Shown: one piece after another, positions 1 to 13,224 of the stretch
How the letters are laid out: each line of letters opens with the position of its first letter
Position numbering within the stretch: position 1 is the first letter of the stretch
Assembly (NCBI GenBank): GCA_014706295.1
Contig: JACSVZ010000007.1
Coordinates: 32,909,875 to 32,973,874, forward strand
DNA from: Lycocorax pyrrhopterus obiensis
Taxonomy: Eukaryota; Chordata; Aves; Passeriformes; Paradisaeidae
Length of the DNA stretch: 64,000 nt
Reading direction: 5' to 3'
Made by a program: the position numbers and the translations under genes
Notes under the pieces: model-generated
What the model saw: the letters and a program-made list of their open reading frames with translations, nothing else
The model's database searches: none
What the model was told of the DNA's origin: nothing

Positions 1-708
1 AGAAGACTCGATCAACAAAAACTAGTGGTTTTGCTTTGAGTATCCAGGTCAGGAAACATTTTCAATAGTAGAGAATGCCTGTCTTTTGAAAATCAAATCC
101 TTTAAAGCAGTTCATGTGAGGATTCTGTAACAGAAGGGCTCAGATTCACTAACTGTATTTCAAACTCTTGGCTGATTTTTCAAAAAAAATCATGTACGTG
201 CCATACATTTAAAACCTAGTACATGTGTTTTCACTTTTCAGCTTACAGAACAAAATGTGATAGCTCTATGGAAGAGCTGGTGTTAACTATGTTTGGTACC
301 TGTTCAATTCCAGTTGAACTTCCAATTATTTGTGCTGCAGAAACAGGTTTAAATTTGTAAGTTCTGGCCTACAACAATAAAGAAACAAACACAACTTAAT
401 GATTTTCTTTTTAAAAAATCTGAAAGTGAAGTTTAATTATTTACATTTTGTTCGATAAAGGCCTAACACTATGTATTATAATACAGATTTTAAATTACTT
501 TTCAAATCCAATACACTTTATTGGTACACTAGAACCATTCATTATATACAAGAAATAAATAAAAATTGAAAATTAGCAAGTGTTTACCACTTTTATTATA
601 CTTAGTATACAAACTGTGCAGTTTTGAAAATAAGAGATTGTTTCATCTGTGGGATCTCTGAAACAGTAAGATGGTAATTTGTGCCTTTAAAATGTTTTTT
701 GTTGGCAG
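1..708 (+). other. FMN1: FMN1 intron (partial), upstream of first visible exon
   Basis: AT-rich DNA with no exon I can support. It ends in a splice acceptor (T-rich tract, then TTGGCAG) directly before the exon at 709. It is intron because the following exon starts in mid-codon and has no initiator; the rest of FMN1 must lie to the left of the window. Confidence 0.75.
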
Positions 709-760
709 CTAAAGAAGAACGGAAAAAAGAAGAGATCAGTTTGGAAAACGCTCAAAAATG
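709..760 (+). CDS. FMN1: Formin 1 coding exon (late FH2 domain), 52 nt
   Basis: This short exon is bounded by an acceptor (GTTGGCAG) and a donor (GTAAGG). It reads as two bases of a split codon, then KEERKKEEISLENAQK, then two bases (TG) completed to Cys by the next exon. The highly charged, helix-forming sequence fits the late part of a formin FH2 domain, which nucleates and processively elongates unbranched actin filaments as a dimer. Both junction phases fit: the TG overhang joins the C at 3868 to give [11 protein letters not shown], the expected continuation of formin 1. It is too short to stand out as an ORF; phase and splice sites are the main support. Earlier FH2, FH1 and N-terminal exons are outside the window. 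Confidence 0.75.
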
Positions 761-3700
761 GTAAGGTTTTTGTGTTTTCTAACAGTTTGTTTTGGTCAAA
801 GATATTATTGAACTTAGGAATTATATTAAATGGCAAAGGGATCTGTATTTCAAAGAAGTAATATGTTTTCTGAAAAACTCATGTAATCTTCCAGGAAAAA
901 CTTCATTTGAGTTTTTATCCAACAGTGTACTGTTTGAGGTTTTAATTACTATCAGCATTGAACTGAATGGAGGTTTCACACAGTAAATAAATAACTGATT
1001 AACTACTTTATGACGTAAAAATGTGTTTCATCATCACTGAACATTTTCAGCACTTAGCATTCAGTATAGCATTCAGTTGCCTAAGAAAGCATTGAAATCC
1101 TAATGTTTTTATTGCCTGAATGTCTGTGCCTCACTTAGGCCAAAGGAGTCAAAGTATGGAAAATGATTAATTGATTAATAGATGGAGAGTAAAATATTCA
1201 ATAAGTTAATATTACTAATACTTTTTGTTTACCAAATTATAGTTTTGTGAGAGTGAAGCATCCATCTTAGCTATGGACCTGCTATAAATAAACTGATTTT
1301 TAATTTGCTATTAATATTTTTTCTTCCTGGTCACTAAAGGCAGATCTGTGGTAATCTGGATTTTAACTGTACTTTTCTCAGCCCATAGTCACTCCACCTG
1401 GGACACCTACGTTAGTTTTCCTAGGCAATCAGGAAAAGGGAGATAGGCACTTCCCAAATGCAGTTCAGGTCTTAGGTGAACTGTTCCCATTTGCCTGCAG
1501 AAGATGCCTAAATTGGCTGAACAACTGGATGATGTCAGCTGGGGCTTTACCTCCTCATTTCAAGAGTGTCTGACTGGTTCAACTTAGCTACAAACCTAAC
1601 TTTTTTGGCACAGGGCTCCTTCATATTCTACTTGCTTTGTAGCCTTTCTAGAGTAGAATAGACTCCCCAGGGTATGGAGCTGCACCTAATTTGCAGTTTA
1701 CTTAGGGAATTAGTTGTCCAACACAGAGTTTGGGTTTTTTAATTGCTAACTAAACATTCAGTATTTTAAATTACTACTTTGGAAAGGCAGAAAGTAGCCC
1801 AGGAAACCAGATTAAGGTGGATGAAAGCAAAGGAATACTCCTGGGGTCTAGGCTGACAAAGAAAGGAAGAGAGGATGAGAAGTGTTAGATGAAGGCAGTC
1901 TAGAGAGACTGTGCAGGATTTCAGGATCCCACCTCTGTACACTCCTGCTGGGATGGGGATGGTGAAGGGTTCTGTTAGGAAGAAGAGAGCACAATGTTCC
2001 TGGGGCTTCTGTTACATAAGGGAAACCTGAGAAGAGTTTCTGTTCTTGCTGCTCTTGGCTCAGCTATCCCAGTCAGAGTGCTATAAACAGCTGAGGAGTA
2101 TTTGACCCAAGTGAATGTAATGCAAATTATATTGCCCAGTAGACAATAAATGGTTTTAACCATGTAATTATTACTAACATATTTTAGTATTTTTAGAGTT
2201 TGAAAACCAAAATGTTTTACACAGATATTTAAAGCCATATTAGATTTATTTACTTATTTACTTATTTATTTATTTTTCTCCTCATACTGTCACCACAAGA
2301 CCCTTTAACTCTGAATATTATGGCCTTATACACACGTATTTCATTGTGATTCTTTAAATATGGGTCATCAGTTAACTTGAAATATAGTTAAATGTTTCAT
2401 GCAAAACCTATGTAATAAATGTAAAAGGTTAAAGGTTATCACATATGAGGATTAAAAAAACTATTACATTAATTGCTCACCTTGAACAATATGAGATATT
2501 CTTCAGCATGGTCTAGAATCTGTTTCTATCTTTAAAGTATCAAAGAGAAAAACCCAGAGCATATTGGCTCTTGTGGCTAAAATCCAGGCTTCTTTGTGAA
2601 GCATCCAGAGTATATGTTCCTTTATTTTGGAGGGATTACTTCTGTATTTTTGATGGGTACTTTCTATTCTTCAAGCCTAGCTAAAGAGCTTTAATTTCAA
2701 AATGAGTCAAAAAACCTTGAGGCTAACCTTGGTAGTTCCATATGAAAACATGCAGTGTGGACTATGCAAATGCAAATATAAATTAAGAAGGATGACAAAG
2801 CTGCATCCGTGGCTCACATTAACATCTGTTGAATAGTTGGAGACTCCTTACAGGTCTGTAAAATTATTTATTTTATTTTCAAGATTTACACCTCCTGTGT
2901 TTAGATTTAGAACCTAATTGCAAATCTAAAGAATATAACTTCCTTTTGATTCAATAAAATGATTATTTCAAGAAAAATTACTTAAATATGTTATTACCTT
3001 CTCTTTTAAATTATAGCATTCTTTTTAATAAATATCACCAAATGTTTCAGCATTGTTGCATCTACTTTGCAGAGAAAAGTGATTCAACTTTAACAAAAGC
3101 GAACATACTTTTATTTATATAAGTATCCAGTCATGTGGATTGTTTCATTTTATCTATACAAAATAATATCATAAAGGTTAAAAATGCACAATGAATTAAA
3201 ATGCTCTTGGAAGTGTTGTCTGTGATAAAAGAATACTTTGAAAATACCCAGCTGTATAGCAATTCAGTAAAAGCCCCATTATAATTTTTTTTAAAAGCAT
3301 TTAAATATTGGCAGTGTATTTTTGTAAAAATAATTATTTGTTTATTGACACATATGGAAGGAGATTCTTTTCAGTAAAACCTTTGCAAACTGGCTATTGG
3401 CACTGTCTGGGCTTGGTTGTTGCTACTCCCAGTTCTCCCTAAATACTAGAAAATTGTTTTCAACCAAACCTGGAGATTTTCCCTGACTTGGCGTGTGACT
3501 CTTACATAGTCCTTCAGTAAAGATAAATGGGAGAATAAGATCTTCATGGAGTGTAGCAGAATAGAACTAAATATATATATTATAGCATTTCCTGTAATGC
3601 AAGAAGCTAAGTTTTACCTGTTATAATTGAATGCCCATGATTTGCTGGTGTGACAGATCCCTATGGTGGCTCGTGCAACTGTAAGTTACTCTCTGGAAAA

Positions 3701-3867
3701 GAGGTGGGTGTTGGAAGGTTAGTTATACTTAGCATGAATTGCTGTGTAATTTCCAAGGCTGAGGGGAAGTTATGGTGATTACCAGCCTTGACTACTAAAT
3801 CAGAGAAACTGTTTCCCCAGTGGGCTTACATGTTGACTGGTTTTTTTTTCTTCCCCCTCCCTTGCAG
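761..3867 (+). other. FMN1: FMN1 intron, ~3.1 kb
   Basis: GT donor at 761-762 and AG acceptor at 3866-3867 after a strong pyrimidine tract (3840-3861). The body is AT-rich and non-coding apart from a TTTA/CTTA simple repeat at 2245-2275. I see no mobile element or RNA gene in it. The short open frames at 792-986 and 1975-2238 have no recognisable product. Confidence 0.85.
2245..2275. repeat. (TTTA/CTTA)n simple repeat
   Basis: Imperfect tetranucleotide array alternating TTTA and CTTA units in the FMN1 intron. Confidence 0.9.
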
Positions 3868-4017
3868 CTTTGAAGAAACAGTGGGGTACTTTGGGATAAA
3901 GCCAAAGCCTGGCGAGAAGGAGATCACACCAAACTACGTTTTCACGGTGTGGTATGAATTCTGCAGTGACTTCAAGACCATTTGGAAACGAGAAAGCAAA
4001 AGCATTTCCAAGGAACG
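3868..4017 (+). CDS. FMN1: Formin 1 coding exon (end of FH2 domain), 150 nt
   Basis: After a classic polypyrimidine-CAG acceptor the exon reads (C)[18 protein letters not shown], then [18 protein letters not shown], then [13 protein letters not shown], and ends in a GTAAGG donor at 4018. This is the characteristic last helical part of the formin 1 FH2 domain. The YFG...KPKPGEKE segment and the [16 protein letters not shown] segment match the family as I know it. The protein is a cytoplasmic actin nucleator linked to adherens junctions and limb and kidney development. Length 1+147+2 nt keeps frame with both neighbouring exons. The open frame continues upstream through the acceptor (from 3788), but that part is intron. 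Confidence 0.95.
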
Positions 4018-4610
4018 GTAAGGTTCTAATAAAGTCATTAATACCATTTTAGATGTCTGGGAAACTGCTGCTTCTCAAACCCAACAAATTATACTCCTAT
4101 ATTTCACAGGCGTCATTGTTTTCTTTCAGATCTAATGGACATCAAGGAAAGATTATTCCCTCAGGGTGCGTAGGAAAATTCACCAAAGGCATGCTGTCCC
4201 CACAAAAAGATAAACACATATAATCTGATAAATTACACTTTTGTAACCCCTTCCAATTACTAGCTAGTAAAATGAAAGGGGAGCTGTGCTAATTTATAAC
4301 AGATTGCTTCTCTGTGCATTTTCATGTTGAACTAGCCTAAATGAGGCGATATTGCTGTCGCAGACAGTACAGACAAATAAAAGTGAATGCTTTTCCAGTT
4401 AATATACTGCACTTGCATCAAAGGGAAGCCCCAGAGATTCAGGCCACACTTAGCATAGTGTCGAAGCCCCACACTGAATTTACAGCACTACTTTCTGACT
4501 TTTGGTGTCCTGCTGAGGACATCAAACTACTTGCCGCTAGATCTCACAACAGTCTCCTGATTTTATTAGTTAGAGTAAAAGAACCCAAAAACCTAAAACC
4601 TTCAATTATT

Positions 4611-4756
4611 TTCTTGATTTTCTTACAGAGCTTAAAATCTTTTACACAAAAAAGCAATTCTAATACAAACTCACCATGCTCTTTTCTTGATTTTCTTAAA
4701 GAAGCTTAAAATCTTTTACACAAAAAAAGCAATTTTACTACAAGCTCATCATGCTC
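4611..4756. repeat. 73-bp tandem duplication, two copies
   Basis: Unit 1 (4611-4683) and unit 2 (4684-4756) both begin TTCTTGATTTTCTTA and run through CTTAAAATCTTTTACACA to a copy of CATGCTC. They differ by a few substitutions and small indels. This is a local segmental duplication within the FMN1 intron. Confidence 0.9.
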
Positions 4757-6430
4757 AGCATATCACAATTCATTTGTAAAGACCTAGAGTGGTAATGTAG
4801 TCAAGCTTTGGAAAAAAATGGAGCAATTACTTTCATTGTGAAATTTAAATTCAGGTGCTTATTCCAAATTGACAGAGATTTAGATTAAAATGTCTTTAAA
4901 AGTACCAGCAAAAGTAGTACACTCATTGACGTTTTCATTTTCCATTTTGCTCCAAATCAGTGGGGCTTTTAGGTTCCTGTAAAGTACATTTTTTGAAGGA
5001 CTAGATGTAGAAGTTAGGAATTCTCAATTGTCAACCTTATAAACATTGTTTTATAGATCGTACAGTTTTAAAACATATGAAAGTTGTAGCTTTTTGTATC
5101 ATTTATTGATTGATTTTGGAAGCTGACAACTGCGAACTTTTACAAAGAATCTTTTATTTCCCTGTGTCTAAATCAATACACAAATTTGGTTTACATGTTA
5201 AAAACTATGTAAAATAAACAGTCCCAAGCACATAGCTATGGTATGATAAAGATCATCTCAGGGATATATTTTCTGCTGAATCATGACTTACTTTTATTCT
5301 AAAAGCAGTTAGGAGGAATAGAAATTAACTACCCAAGGAAAAAAAAATCCAGACTATACATCCTTTCCTTTTTATGTAATTAGCACCTCGCTAATGGTAC
5401 ACAATGATCCCTTCAAATAAATTGATTTGAAATGCCTTGTGTTTTAACAGTACATCATTTCCTTACTTTCTTACAATAATCAAGAAATCTTTGTAAATAA
5501 ACTGCTAAATTTTGTGCCTTCATACTTGGGTGAACGTGAGAATTTCTTGTGGTTTAATAGTTATATCAATCAAATCTACAAATAAAAACACAGAACAAAT
5601 ATATCATCAGTTCCTCTGATGGATGCCTTTATTCGTGTTCAATGTAAAGCAATACCAGTAGAATGTAGAGCACCAGTTACTGTAATACTTCAAAGTGCTG
5701 ACACTTTCTGGATCATGTAGACTGTTTTTCAGAGCTCACTTCAAATTATTTTTACAAAGTTTCATTAGTCTCAAAAGGACAACTCATTGTCCTTTACATT
5801 CAAAATCTGGGTGATTCATCAAGACGATGAGCTGTTAAAATGAGGAGCCTTGTGTAATTAGTAGATTAGAATGACAGAAGAGCTGTTTTCATCATCCTAA
5901 ATTGTTTTGTATTGTGCTACTGAAAAGAAGAACATCATGAAATCAATAGATTAGAATGGTGGAAAAGCTTTTCTCATCACCTGGCAAATGTCTTGTAAAG
6001 TCATGACCATTTAAGGGTCCTGCATGACAAAGTATGAAACTAAGAGTTGATGAACTGCTGTCCAAAAAAGTTTGAAAGCAAGCTAAGAGTCATTGTGCAC
6101 ATTGGTAACTAAAAACCTTAGAATGACAGGAATGGACAGCTGTCTTCCTTAACTGGCTAATTAATTGGATGCACTATTTGTTGTGCATTTATAAAGATTG
6201 CTATTTAATTTAAAACAAAGAAAACAGAACTTTTTATCATGAGCCCTTATTTTGTTTTGAAGGAAATTTTAAAGAGGAAGAAACATCAATGTAAGTCAGT
6301 AATTTCGAACTTAGGTTCTGAAACTGAGGCATTGATATCATTATGTGAACTTGTTTCTAATTGGATTACCTTTCAGATTTCAGCAACTGAAGAAACCCCA
6401 CGTAAAATGTGTATGAATTAGCTAGTCACA

Positions 6431-6431
6431 T

Positions 6432-6462
<31 letters not shown>
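6431..6462. repeat. (TTTA)8 microsatellite
   Basis: Eight uninterrupted TTTA units. Confidence 0.95.
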
Positions 6463-6997
6463 CGTACATTTGTTTAGGAATATTAATAGTGGATTGTAAT
6501 TTGTCTTTCAAGAAATATGACACATAAAATTAAAAATTTAATTATACAGAATTATCATTATTCAAAGGAATAATTAAAAATGTATTAGGTTAAACTCAAT
6601 AGTAGTAAAAATAGGTCAAAAGATCTATGATTTTAAAAAAAAAAATTTTATACTCCAAACTGCCTACATTGTGTTGTATAACAGACAACTTTAAAATCTC
6701 TGAATTTCAGGAAAAAAGAGTGCTGTCTTTAACTAAATGACAGTCTCAGCTGCAAAGAGTCTGTTTTGTCTAAAGCTGCTTGGCTCCCAAATGTAACACA
6801 ACTGTAGAAATCTAATGAGATTTCTATGAGACTTTTTCTTAAAGTAAAGGAAACTTCAACTGAGCTGCCCTGCATTTAAGCTACCATGAAAATAAATTAG
6901 CTGCCTGCAAAATATAGTTGAGTCATTGTCTCTTTCCTGGACAAAATTTGCACACCATTTAGGAATGCAAGACAGAGTTACAGATAGATAATAAACT

Positions 6998-7032
6998 ATG
7001 ATATGATATATGATATGATTGATATGATATTA
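6998..7032. repeat. ATATG/GATAT simple repeat
   Basis: Irregular array of ATATG and GATAT units (ATGATATGATATATGATATG and onward). Confidence 0.8.
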
Positions 7033-7532
7033 TACATAAATGACTATAGGGATAAAATGAAAACAATTTTCCAAACCGTATGCCTGATAGGAATATGATG
7101 ACATTTTACTTTCCCTTCAATACCAAAATTTAAGTACAATGAAATAAAATTTGCTTTGACAATCACATCTTCATCTGTGACAAACAGCGTAGTGTAAATG
7201 TACCAGATGTTGGTAACTTTTTTTATTGTGCTGTTTTGCATCAAAGTCCAGTTTTGTTGTTGACAGCTTTATCATTTACAATTTGTATGCATTCAGGTAC
7301 ATCAACTGCTTTTATGCTTTTGTCTGGTTATGAAATTTTAAGATGATAACTGAATTGAAGAATAAAAGAAAGGTTGGAGTTTTTGGCACTAAGGCACTTA
7401 CAGCGTGGTAGATTGCATATATTTCCACTGTCACTTCCTTTTCTTAGACTACTAATTTTATTTGCAGTGGGCGTGTCTATGAATTCAAAACCAAAACAAA
7501 TACGTATTTATAACAACTTAAATCCATTATAC

Positions 7533-7550
7533 ATATATATATATATATAT
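7533..7550. repeat. (AT)9 microsatellite
   Basis: Uninterrupted AT dinucleotides. Confidence 0.9.
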
Positions 7551-9944
7551 GAATGCCCATCCAGAAATCTATTAAAGCATTCAAGATGTGTTAAATTACA
7601 TTTTAAGAGGACGTCCTAGACAAGTTTGAAATAGGGAAAAAGTATAAATGCAGAAGAAATACTAGTAGTTTGCAGTGAGTTTCATCACAAACTGTGATAA
7701 TGTTTTGCAAAAGAAATGTGACAAAGATTTTAATAATGTGTTTATGCCTATTGTCCTTTAAATATGAAATAATTGAATAGGAAAGAAATTATTGCTCTTA
7801 ATTTAACTCACTGCTGACATTTGCAAAGACAAGACTGCTACAATGGTTACTGTACTGGATGAAGTAATCTCTTTTGGATTGAATATGCATACAAATAGGT
7901 CAGAATTCAGAAATCAAAAACAGAACCAAAATTTGTCTCAATAGCTGAAGAAGACATGATCATTATTTAATGAACAGAATTATATATTTCATCTTGGAAA
8001 TAGAAACACTGTCACAAGATGTCACAGATGGCAAAAGCTTGCATTGCTTCCAAATGGTGACAATACAAAATTATATTAGAAAAACCTATGAAGGATTTAT
8101 ACATGAAGAGAGTTTCCAGCTGCAAAACCATTCTGGGGATTATCACTGTAGGCTTTTGCTGTCTTTATATACTCCTAAGTATCTGGCAGTGGCCATCTCA
8201 GATGTACTGGAGTATATTTTTGTTCTGTAGCCCTTTTCTTCCTATTCGTTTTCTTATGCACTAGCTTTCCTAAAATCATAAAAATGAATTTTTATTCCTT
8301 GTGACTACAGGGATAAAATATCCCGCTCACTTTGTATAGATAAACCAGTCAGTAGATCCAGGAAAAAAACAAACATATCAAACATATTGGCACTTTAAGG
8401 TTTGGTGACAAAATCCACTGACAACATACATTTTACTGTATTTGTACTGATTTAGTTAGTGAACATTTATTCTAAATGCAATTTAAAGCTTTGATCAGTA
8501 ATTACCAAGTTCTTTCCAGAAAATATAGGCCTGAAGGCTTGATAGACAATAGTGTTGTACAACATGGTAGTAGAAGTGGCAATGTTCAAACTTCACAGTG
8601 TGGTATAAGCCTCCTAATTTTGAAGCTAACCAACTACTCTGTGAAATCATCTGCTAGGCCAGGTAATACACAGACATCTGTCTTCTAAAATTTTAAGACT
8701 GAAACCTAACCTGTTATATTCCATGGGCTAACTGTTTTCAGGAGATGGTGCTGTGACTTGAGGTTTAGTTGATGAGCTGCATACAGAAATAGGACTGAGA
8801 GTAGAAAGGCATTTAACACATGAAAGGAATTTGAGCTCTGGGGATATGTCTTAGTCCTAAGGGAAGTCACTGTTCAGCTGTGTTAAGGATCTGGACTGGG
8901 TATGCAGCTTGGCTCTGGATTGAACAGTTGATGTTGACTGTAGCTACCTCCACTTGTTCATCTCCACCCGTATCTGAAATTTTGTTTGCACAACATTTCC
9001 TTATGCCAAAACAGTTTTACGGGAGAAGTTTAAACTTGTAGTCATGGGAAGTTCAGGTGGCACAGAACTGTCATTCCAAGCTATTTCGTAACCCACAGCT
9101 ATCCACATAACCCGCCAGCTGCGTGAAAGGAACTGTAGAAGCAAAAAGAATGGATTTTCCGGAATATTGAGAAGCTGAGAGAGAACCAGATAGTTTGGTC
9201 TCTGTTGTCGCACAACAGCAGAGTCGGAACATGAATAGCAATTGGTTTGTTTACAAGGGATTCTGGTTTCCCTAACTGGGGAATTTCAGAGGGTGGAACG
9301 TGCCACTTCACGCCACCATCTGTCTGACCTGAGTGGAAAGCAGGGGTGAAAATGATAATCAGTTTACCTGGTTAGTCCCTGGCTTGGTAATATCTTTTCC
9401 TGTAAGGAAAAAAACTTATTTTCCTGAGCTTACAAAGGAAACTTTTTTATGATAAATACAGCTTATGTTTAGATTAAGTTTCTGCATCCCTAGGTCCAAA
9501 ATAAAAATAATTTTGAATAAAAAATAATGTCTTTATGTGTCACTAATAACTTATAATTTAAGAGGCCTGGCTTTTATCCAATTTACAGGGGAAGACACTA
9601 CCTGCCACATAGAGGCAGGAAAAAGCCAATTACATTCCCATTAATTATAGCAAGGATACATGTGCAGTAGTGGAGTCATGGTTCTCATATTTAAAAATAC
9701 ATAGTTTTGATAATTTAATTCAATATTTTTTCCATATTGTATGCTAATGTGCAGAACTGCTCAGTTTGACACCACATCCTCTTTATTCATTAAGATGTAT
9801 TGACTTCTTTTGATCACAGTTGAAGGAGAATAACTTTTCTTTTAAACACATCCATGTTGCAGCTCATCAGATTTGAAGGCTTAACTGACCTGCATTCCAT
9901 AATGTTTCTGCCTCATGATTGCTTGCTAAGTTAGCCTGTCAGTC

Positions 9945-10565
9945 AGGTTAGAAGGAACCACAGTGGGTCACCTGCTCAAGCAGAGTCATCGTGGAGCACA
10001 TGGCATGGGATTGCATCCATATGGTTCTTGAATACTTCCAGTGAGGGAGACTCCACAAGCTTTCTGGACAATCTGTTCCAGTGTGCAGTCACCCTTGTCT
10101 CTTGTGTTGTGATTCAGCTACTCTATCATCCTTTCTGGTCTCTTTGTCCTCTCCAGTGCTCTCTGTCCAAAACCATTCTTGTCACTGTGAGCTGTAAATT
10201 GTGGCCCTCCATCTCAGGGCTTGATTCTGTTTCACCACCCTCACTATAAAAACCTTCTTCCTTATACCTGATCTAAATTGACCTTTTATTTTAAAACCAT
10301 TGCCCCTTTTCCTTTTGCCACAGGCCCTGTTTAAAGTTTGTCCCCATCTTTCTTATAAGCCCCCTTTAAGCATTGGAAGGCCACAATAAGGTTTTCCTGA
10401 AGCTATCTGTACCCCAGGCTGAACAAGCCCAGCTCTCTCAGTCTTTCCTCGCAGAAGAGATTTTTCAGCCCTCTGGTCATTTATGAGGCACTCCTCAAGA
10501 TCTGCCCCAACAGGTTCATGTCTTTCCTCTGGTAAGGAGTCCAGAGCTGGATGTGGGTAAAGAAC
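9945..10565 (-). mobile_element. CR1 non-LTR retroposon fragment, degenerate
   Basis: The plus strand reads as the reverse complement of a chicken-repeat-1 3' region. It starts with a diverged GGTTAGAAGGAACC terminus, then GGAGACTCCACAAGC, CTGTTCCAGTG, CCTGTTTAAAGTTTGTCCCC, CTTATAAGCCCCCTTTAA, CCAGGCTGAACAAGCCCAGC and TCTCTCAGTCTTTCCTC, and ends near GAGTCCAGAGCTGGATGTGG. The element is 5' truncated, so only the end of the reverse transcriptase ORF and the short 3' region are represented. It is old and riddled with changes, so it is not functional. CR1 is the dominant LINE of birds and other sauropsids. Confidence 0.85.
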
Positions 10566-11809
10566 AGTTGTGAGTGTTTGTAAGTTTTGTTGGAAGGCTA
10601 TCACAGCTTTTAATGGATGATATGTGTTCATATTTAGGATTTTTTTCATGAAAATAAATAATTTAAAAAATTAAACTTCTGCTGTTAGCCACTTCTGTGA
10701 TTTTTGAATTGGATAGTTTTCGTATTATTTCATTTTTCTCATTTCAAGTATAGTGCTTCCAAACACAATGGCCAGTACTAGTAGCTTATCCATGTTTAAC
10801 AAGGAAGTATTTTTATTTTTAAGGCACCTTTAGAGTATTGATTCATTGATGTAATTACTGACCTAACAACTTCCCTGAAATTTAGCCATCTGATTTTTTG
10901 AAAATCCAAATAATTACATTCCTTTTAAATTATGTAGTACAGTTCTGATAGTGCCTGCTCATCTTATCAGTCTTATGTTAGTGATGACTTTTTTCCCTAG
11001 GAGGTCAAACTGTAATACATAATTAGTCTGTCATTTTGATGAGCCAAATATTACATGATTCAAATCCTGTTAGTGAGTTGTTTTATTTTTATTTTGTATT
11101 CCAGACTATTCATTCTATTTTTAAAAATCCAGGTTTCCTAGAAATAGTGCAAATATGCCATAAAATACACAGAGCTAGGCCTAAATCAGTGACAGGCATA
11201 ATTTTCTTTTTAAGTCTAAATGTTTGTAATCCCAGTAATTCTCCCTTTGGATGGAAGTGTGGACTCCAGACATTTTAAAACTATTTGAAAACACTTCTAG
11301 GACCAGCGAGAATGTGATCAAATAGAAAATGTGCTCAAAATAGGGAAGAGTTTAGAAGCTGATCACTTGGTATGATTCTGCTGAACCTGAAGACTGTCTT
11401 GAAGTACATCATCATCTTTGCATAAACGTCATAGCTGTGAGGAATAGCATCCAGTCCAGTGGGCGCAGTCATCCAGCATTAAGAAGTAAACTGTGTAGAT
11501 TAACAAAAATAAGAAGATGGAATGGTGTGTTGTCATGTAGTTGTTTACATGTAGAAACAGGGAACACTAACTAAGATCTAAAAATACACCAGCTGTGTTT
11601 AAAAAATATACAGAATAATAATTTCATATGTGCGTATTTGAGGGTGTAGTTAAAGCTTGAATCAACGCTGTAGCTAAACAGTGTTGAAAATAAGTTTAGT
11701 TGAAAGTAGTGTTACTGTTTCCTCCTCTTCTTAGGCACTGGAAAGTGAGACAACACCAGGAACTATGCAGTAGATGCTAAAATACGTAGAGAAGAAATTT
11801 TTTGTTTCT

Positions 11810-11852
11810 AACACTGATAACATTTCCAACACTGATAACATTTCCAACACTG
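11810..11852. repeat. 18-bp tandem repeat, 2.4 copies
   Basis: Two identical copies of AACACTGATAACATTTCC (11810-11827, 11828-11845) followed by AACACTG. Confidence 0.95.
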
Positions 11853-13139
11853 TATTTTAAAAAGAATCTAGCTTGCTGCTAGTATTACAGCAAGGAAGTA
11901 CACGTCAGTAATTGCAGCTATAATCCACTTTCCTTTTTGCTTTTCTTCCAAAATTCCTCAAAAATTGAGTGTGTCGAAAGTGGTTTGAACTGGACATGGT
12001 ATTTTAAATACTTTTTGACTGGCCATAGCAATTATTTCTGCCAGTGGAAAAAGTTAAATAGGAGAAGAAAGTAGAATTTTTCAGTTCGAGAGTGCCAAGA
12101 AATGTGTTGCTTCTAGTAAAAGACTGACTTGGTGTACATTACTGAAAATTGCTTTTCTGAGTTCTCCTTGCTTGTAAAAATTCACTCCCAACCTCTTGCC
12201 TTTAGCATTTTGCATATAGAATTATAAAGTAGGTATATGTACCATCAGTATTATAGGGGCACTTAGCACTGGGCAGATCTTCTGTTAGGAGTGCCAAGAA
12301 TTTTCTTTCCTTTTTATCACTGTTTAGTACATAATTTCCCATGCACTTTCCAGTCCATACAAGGAGAATCAAGTCCCTTTAATTCTCCGTTTCTCCTTTT
12401 CCTCCTGATGAAACTCCTCATTGGGTTCTTGTGAAATCCCCAAAGAAAGAAGGGTTCTGTATGCAAGACCCTGAGAGCAAGAGGCAAGAAGCAGAGGAAT
12501 CAGACCTGTGTTCTTGTTTCCCCTTGTCTCTACAGTACTTTTGGCAGACTAGTCTGTAGCTGTACACAAGACAGCTTAAACTACCCTGAGACAAGAACCT
12601 CTTGTACCTCCTGTTGCCACATCAGTGAGGCTGGTCAGTCAATGCCATCTAAAGCAACACGGAAAACATTAAGAAAAAAGTGGCAGATGCTTTCCTTTCA
12701 GGGTTTTCAGAGGAAATATAATGTGTAGCCTGGCAAATGGCCTGCTAAAATAGCATATTCTATGTGTACAACAGATCAGGCCAGCTACCTCTTGTTTTTT
12801 TCAGAGGAGGATCTTTTTGCCTTGATACCACAACTTTTTTGGTGGGAAAGATACTCCATAAAACCCAGATCCTGCAAGAATAGAGAAATCATTTTCCTGA
12901 TGACATTTTCAGTGAGCAACAGACAGGCTGTCCTTTTGCTTTTGATTTTCTCCACTTGAAAATGTACTTTGATCTGCTTTCGGTACTTTATTAAGTGCCT
13001 TTGAATAGAAATAGTAGTTTTTTGGGTTAATGTACCTAAAAAAAAAGTTACTGGTGGGGCTTCTTACAAAGTATATACCAAGCAGAGACAGAACGCCTTT
13101 CATTTCATCAAATCTAATGACATCTTTTCTGTGTTTCAG

Positions 13140-13224
13140 AATTAAAGTCGCCCAGCAATCAGTGAGCAAGTTAACTGCAGAGAAGAAAGTTGAAACGAAG
13201 AAAATCAATCCTACAGCTAGCCTG
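13140..13224 (+). CDS. FMN1: Formin 1 penultimate coding exon, 85 nt
   Basis: After the acceptor TTTCAG the exon gives one base completing an Arg codon (CG|A), then [20 protein letters not shown] and KINPTASL, and stops at a GTATGC donor (13225). This is the conserved post-FH2 region of formin 1: lysine-rich and helical, part of the C-terminal tail that in FMN-family formins contacts microtubules and Spire-type partners. Length 1+84 nt leaves phase 0, matching the final exon, which begins on a full codon. Open reading continues past the donor into the intron, but homology ends at the splice site. Confidence 0.95.

Larger units (their letters stand above)
4018..13139 (+). other. FMN1: FMN1 intron, ~9.1 kb
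   Basis: The GT donor at 4018 and the AG acceptor (GTGTTTCAG) at 13138-13139 bound a long AT-rich intron. It contains a 73-bp tandem duplication (4611-4756), a TTTA microsatellite (6431-6462), ATATG-type simple repeats (6998-7032), an (AT)n run (7533-7550), a minus-strand CR1 fragment (~9945-10565) and an 18-bp tandem repeat (11810-11852). I see no exon inside it. FMN1 introns carry Grem1 limb-control elements in mouse, so enhancers here are possible but not identifiable from sequence alone. Confidence 0.85.

Noticed and set aside
241..300. Possible FMN1 exon after TTTTCAG
   Set aside because: The frame meets stops quickly and does not match formin sequence.
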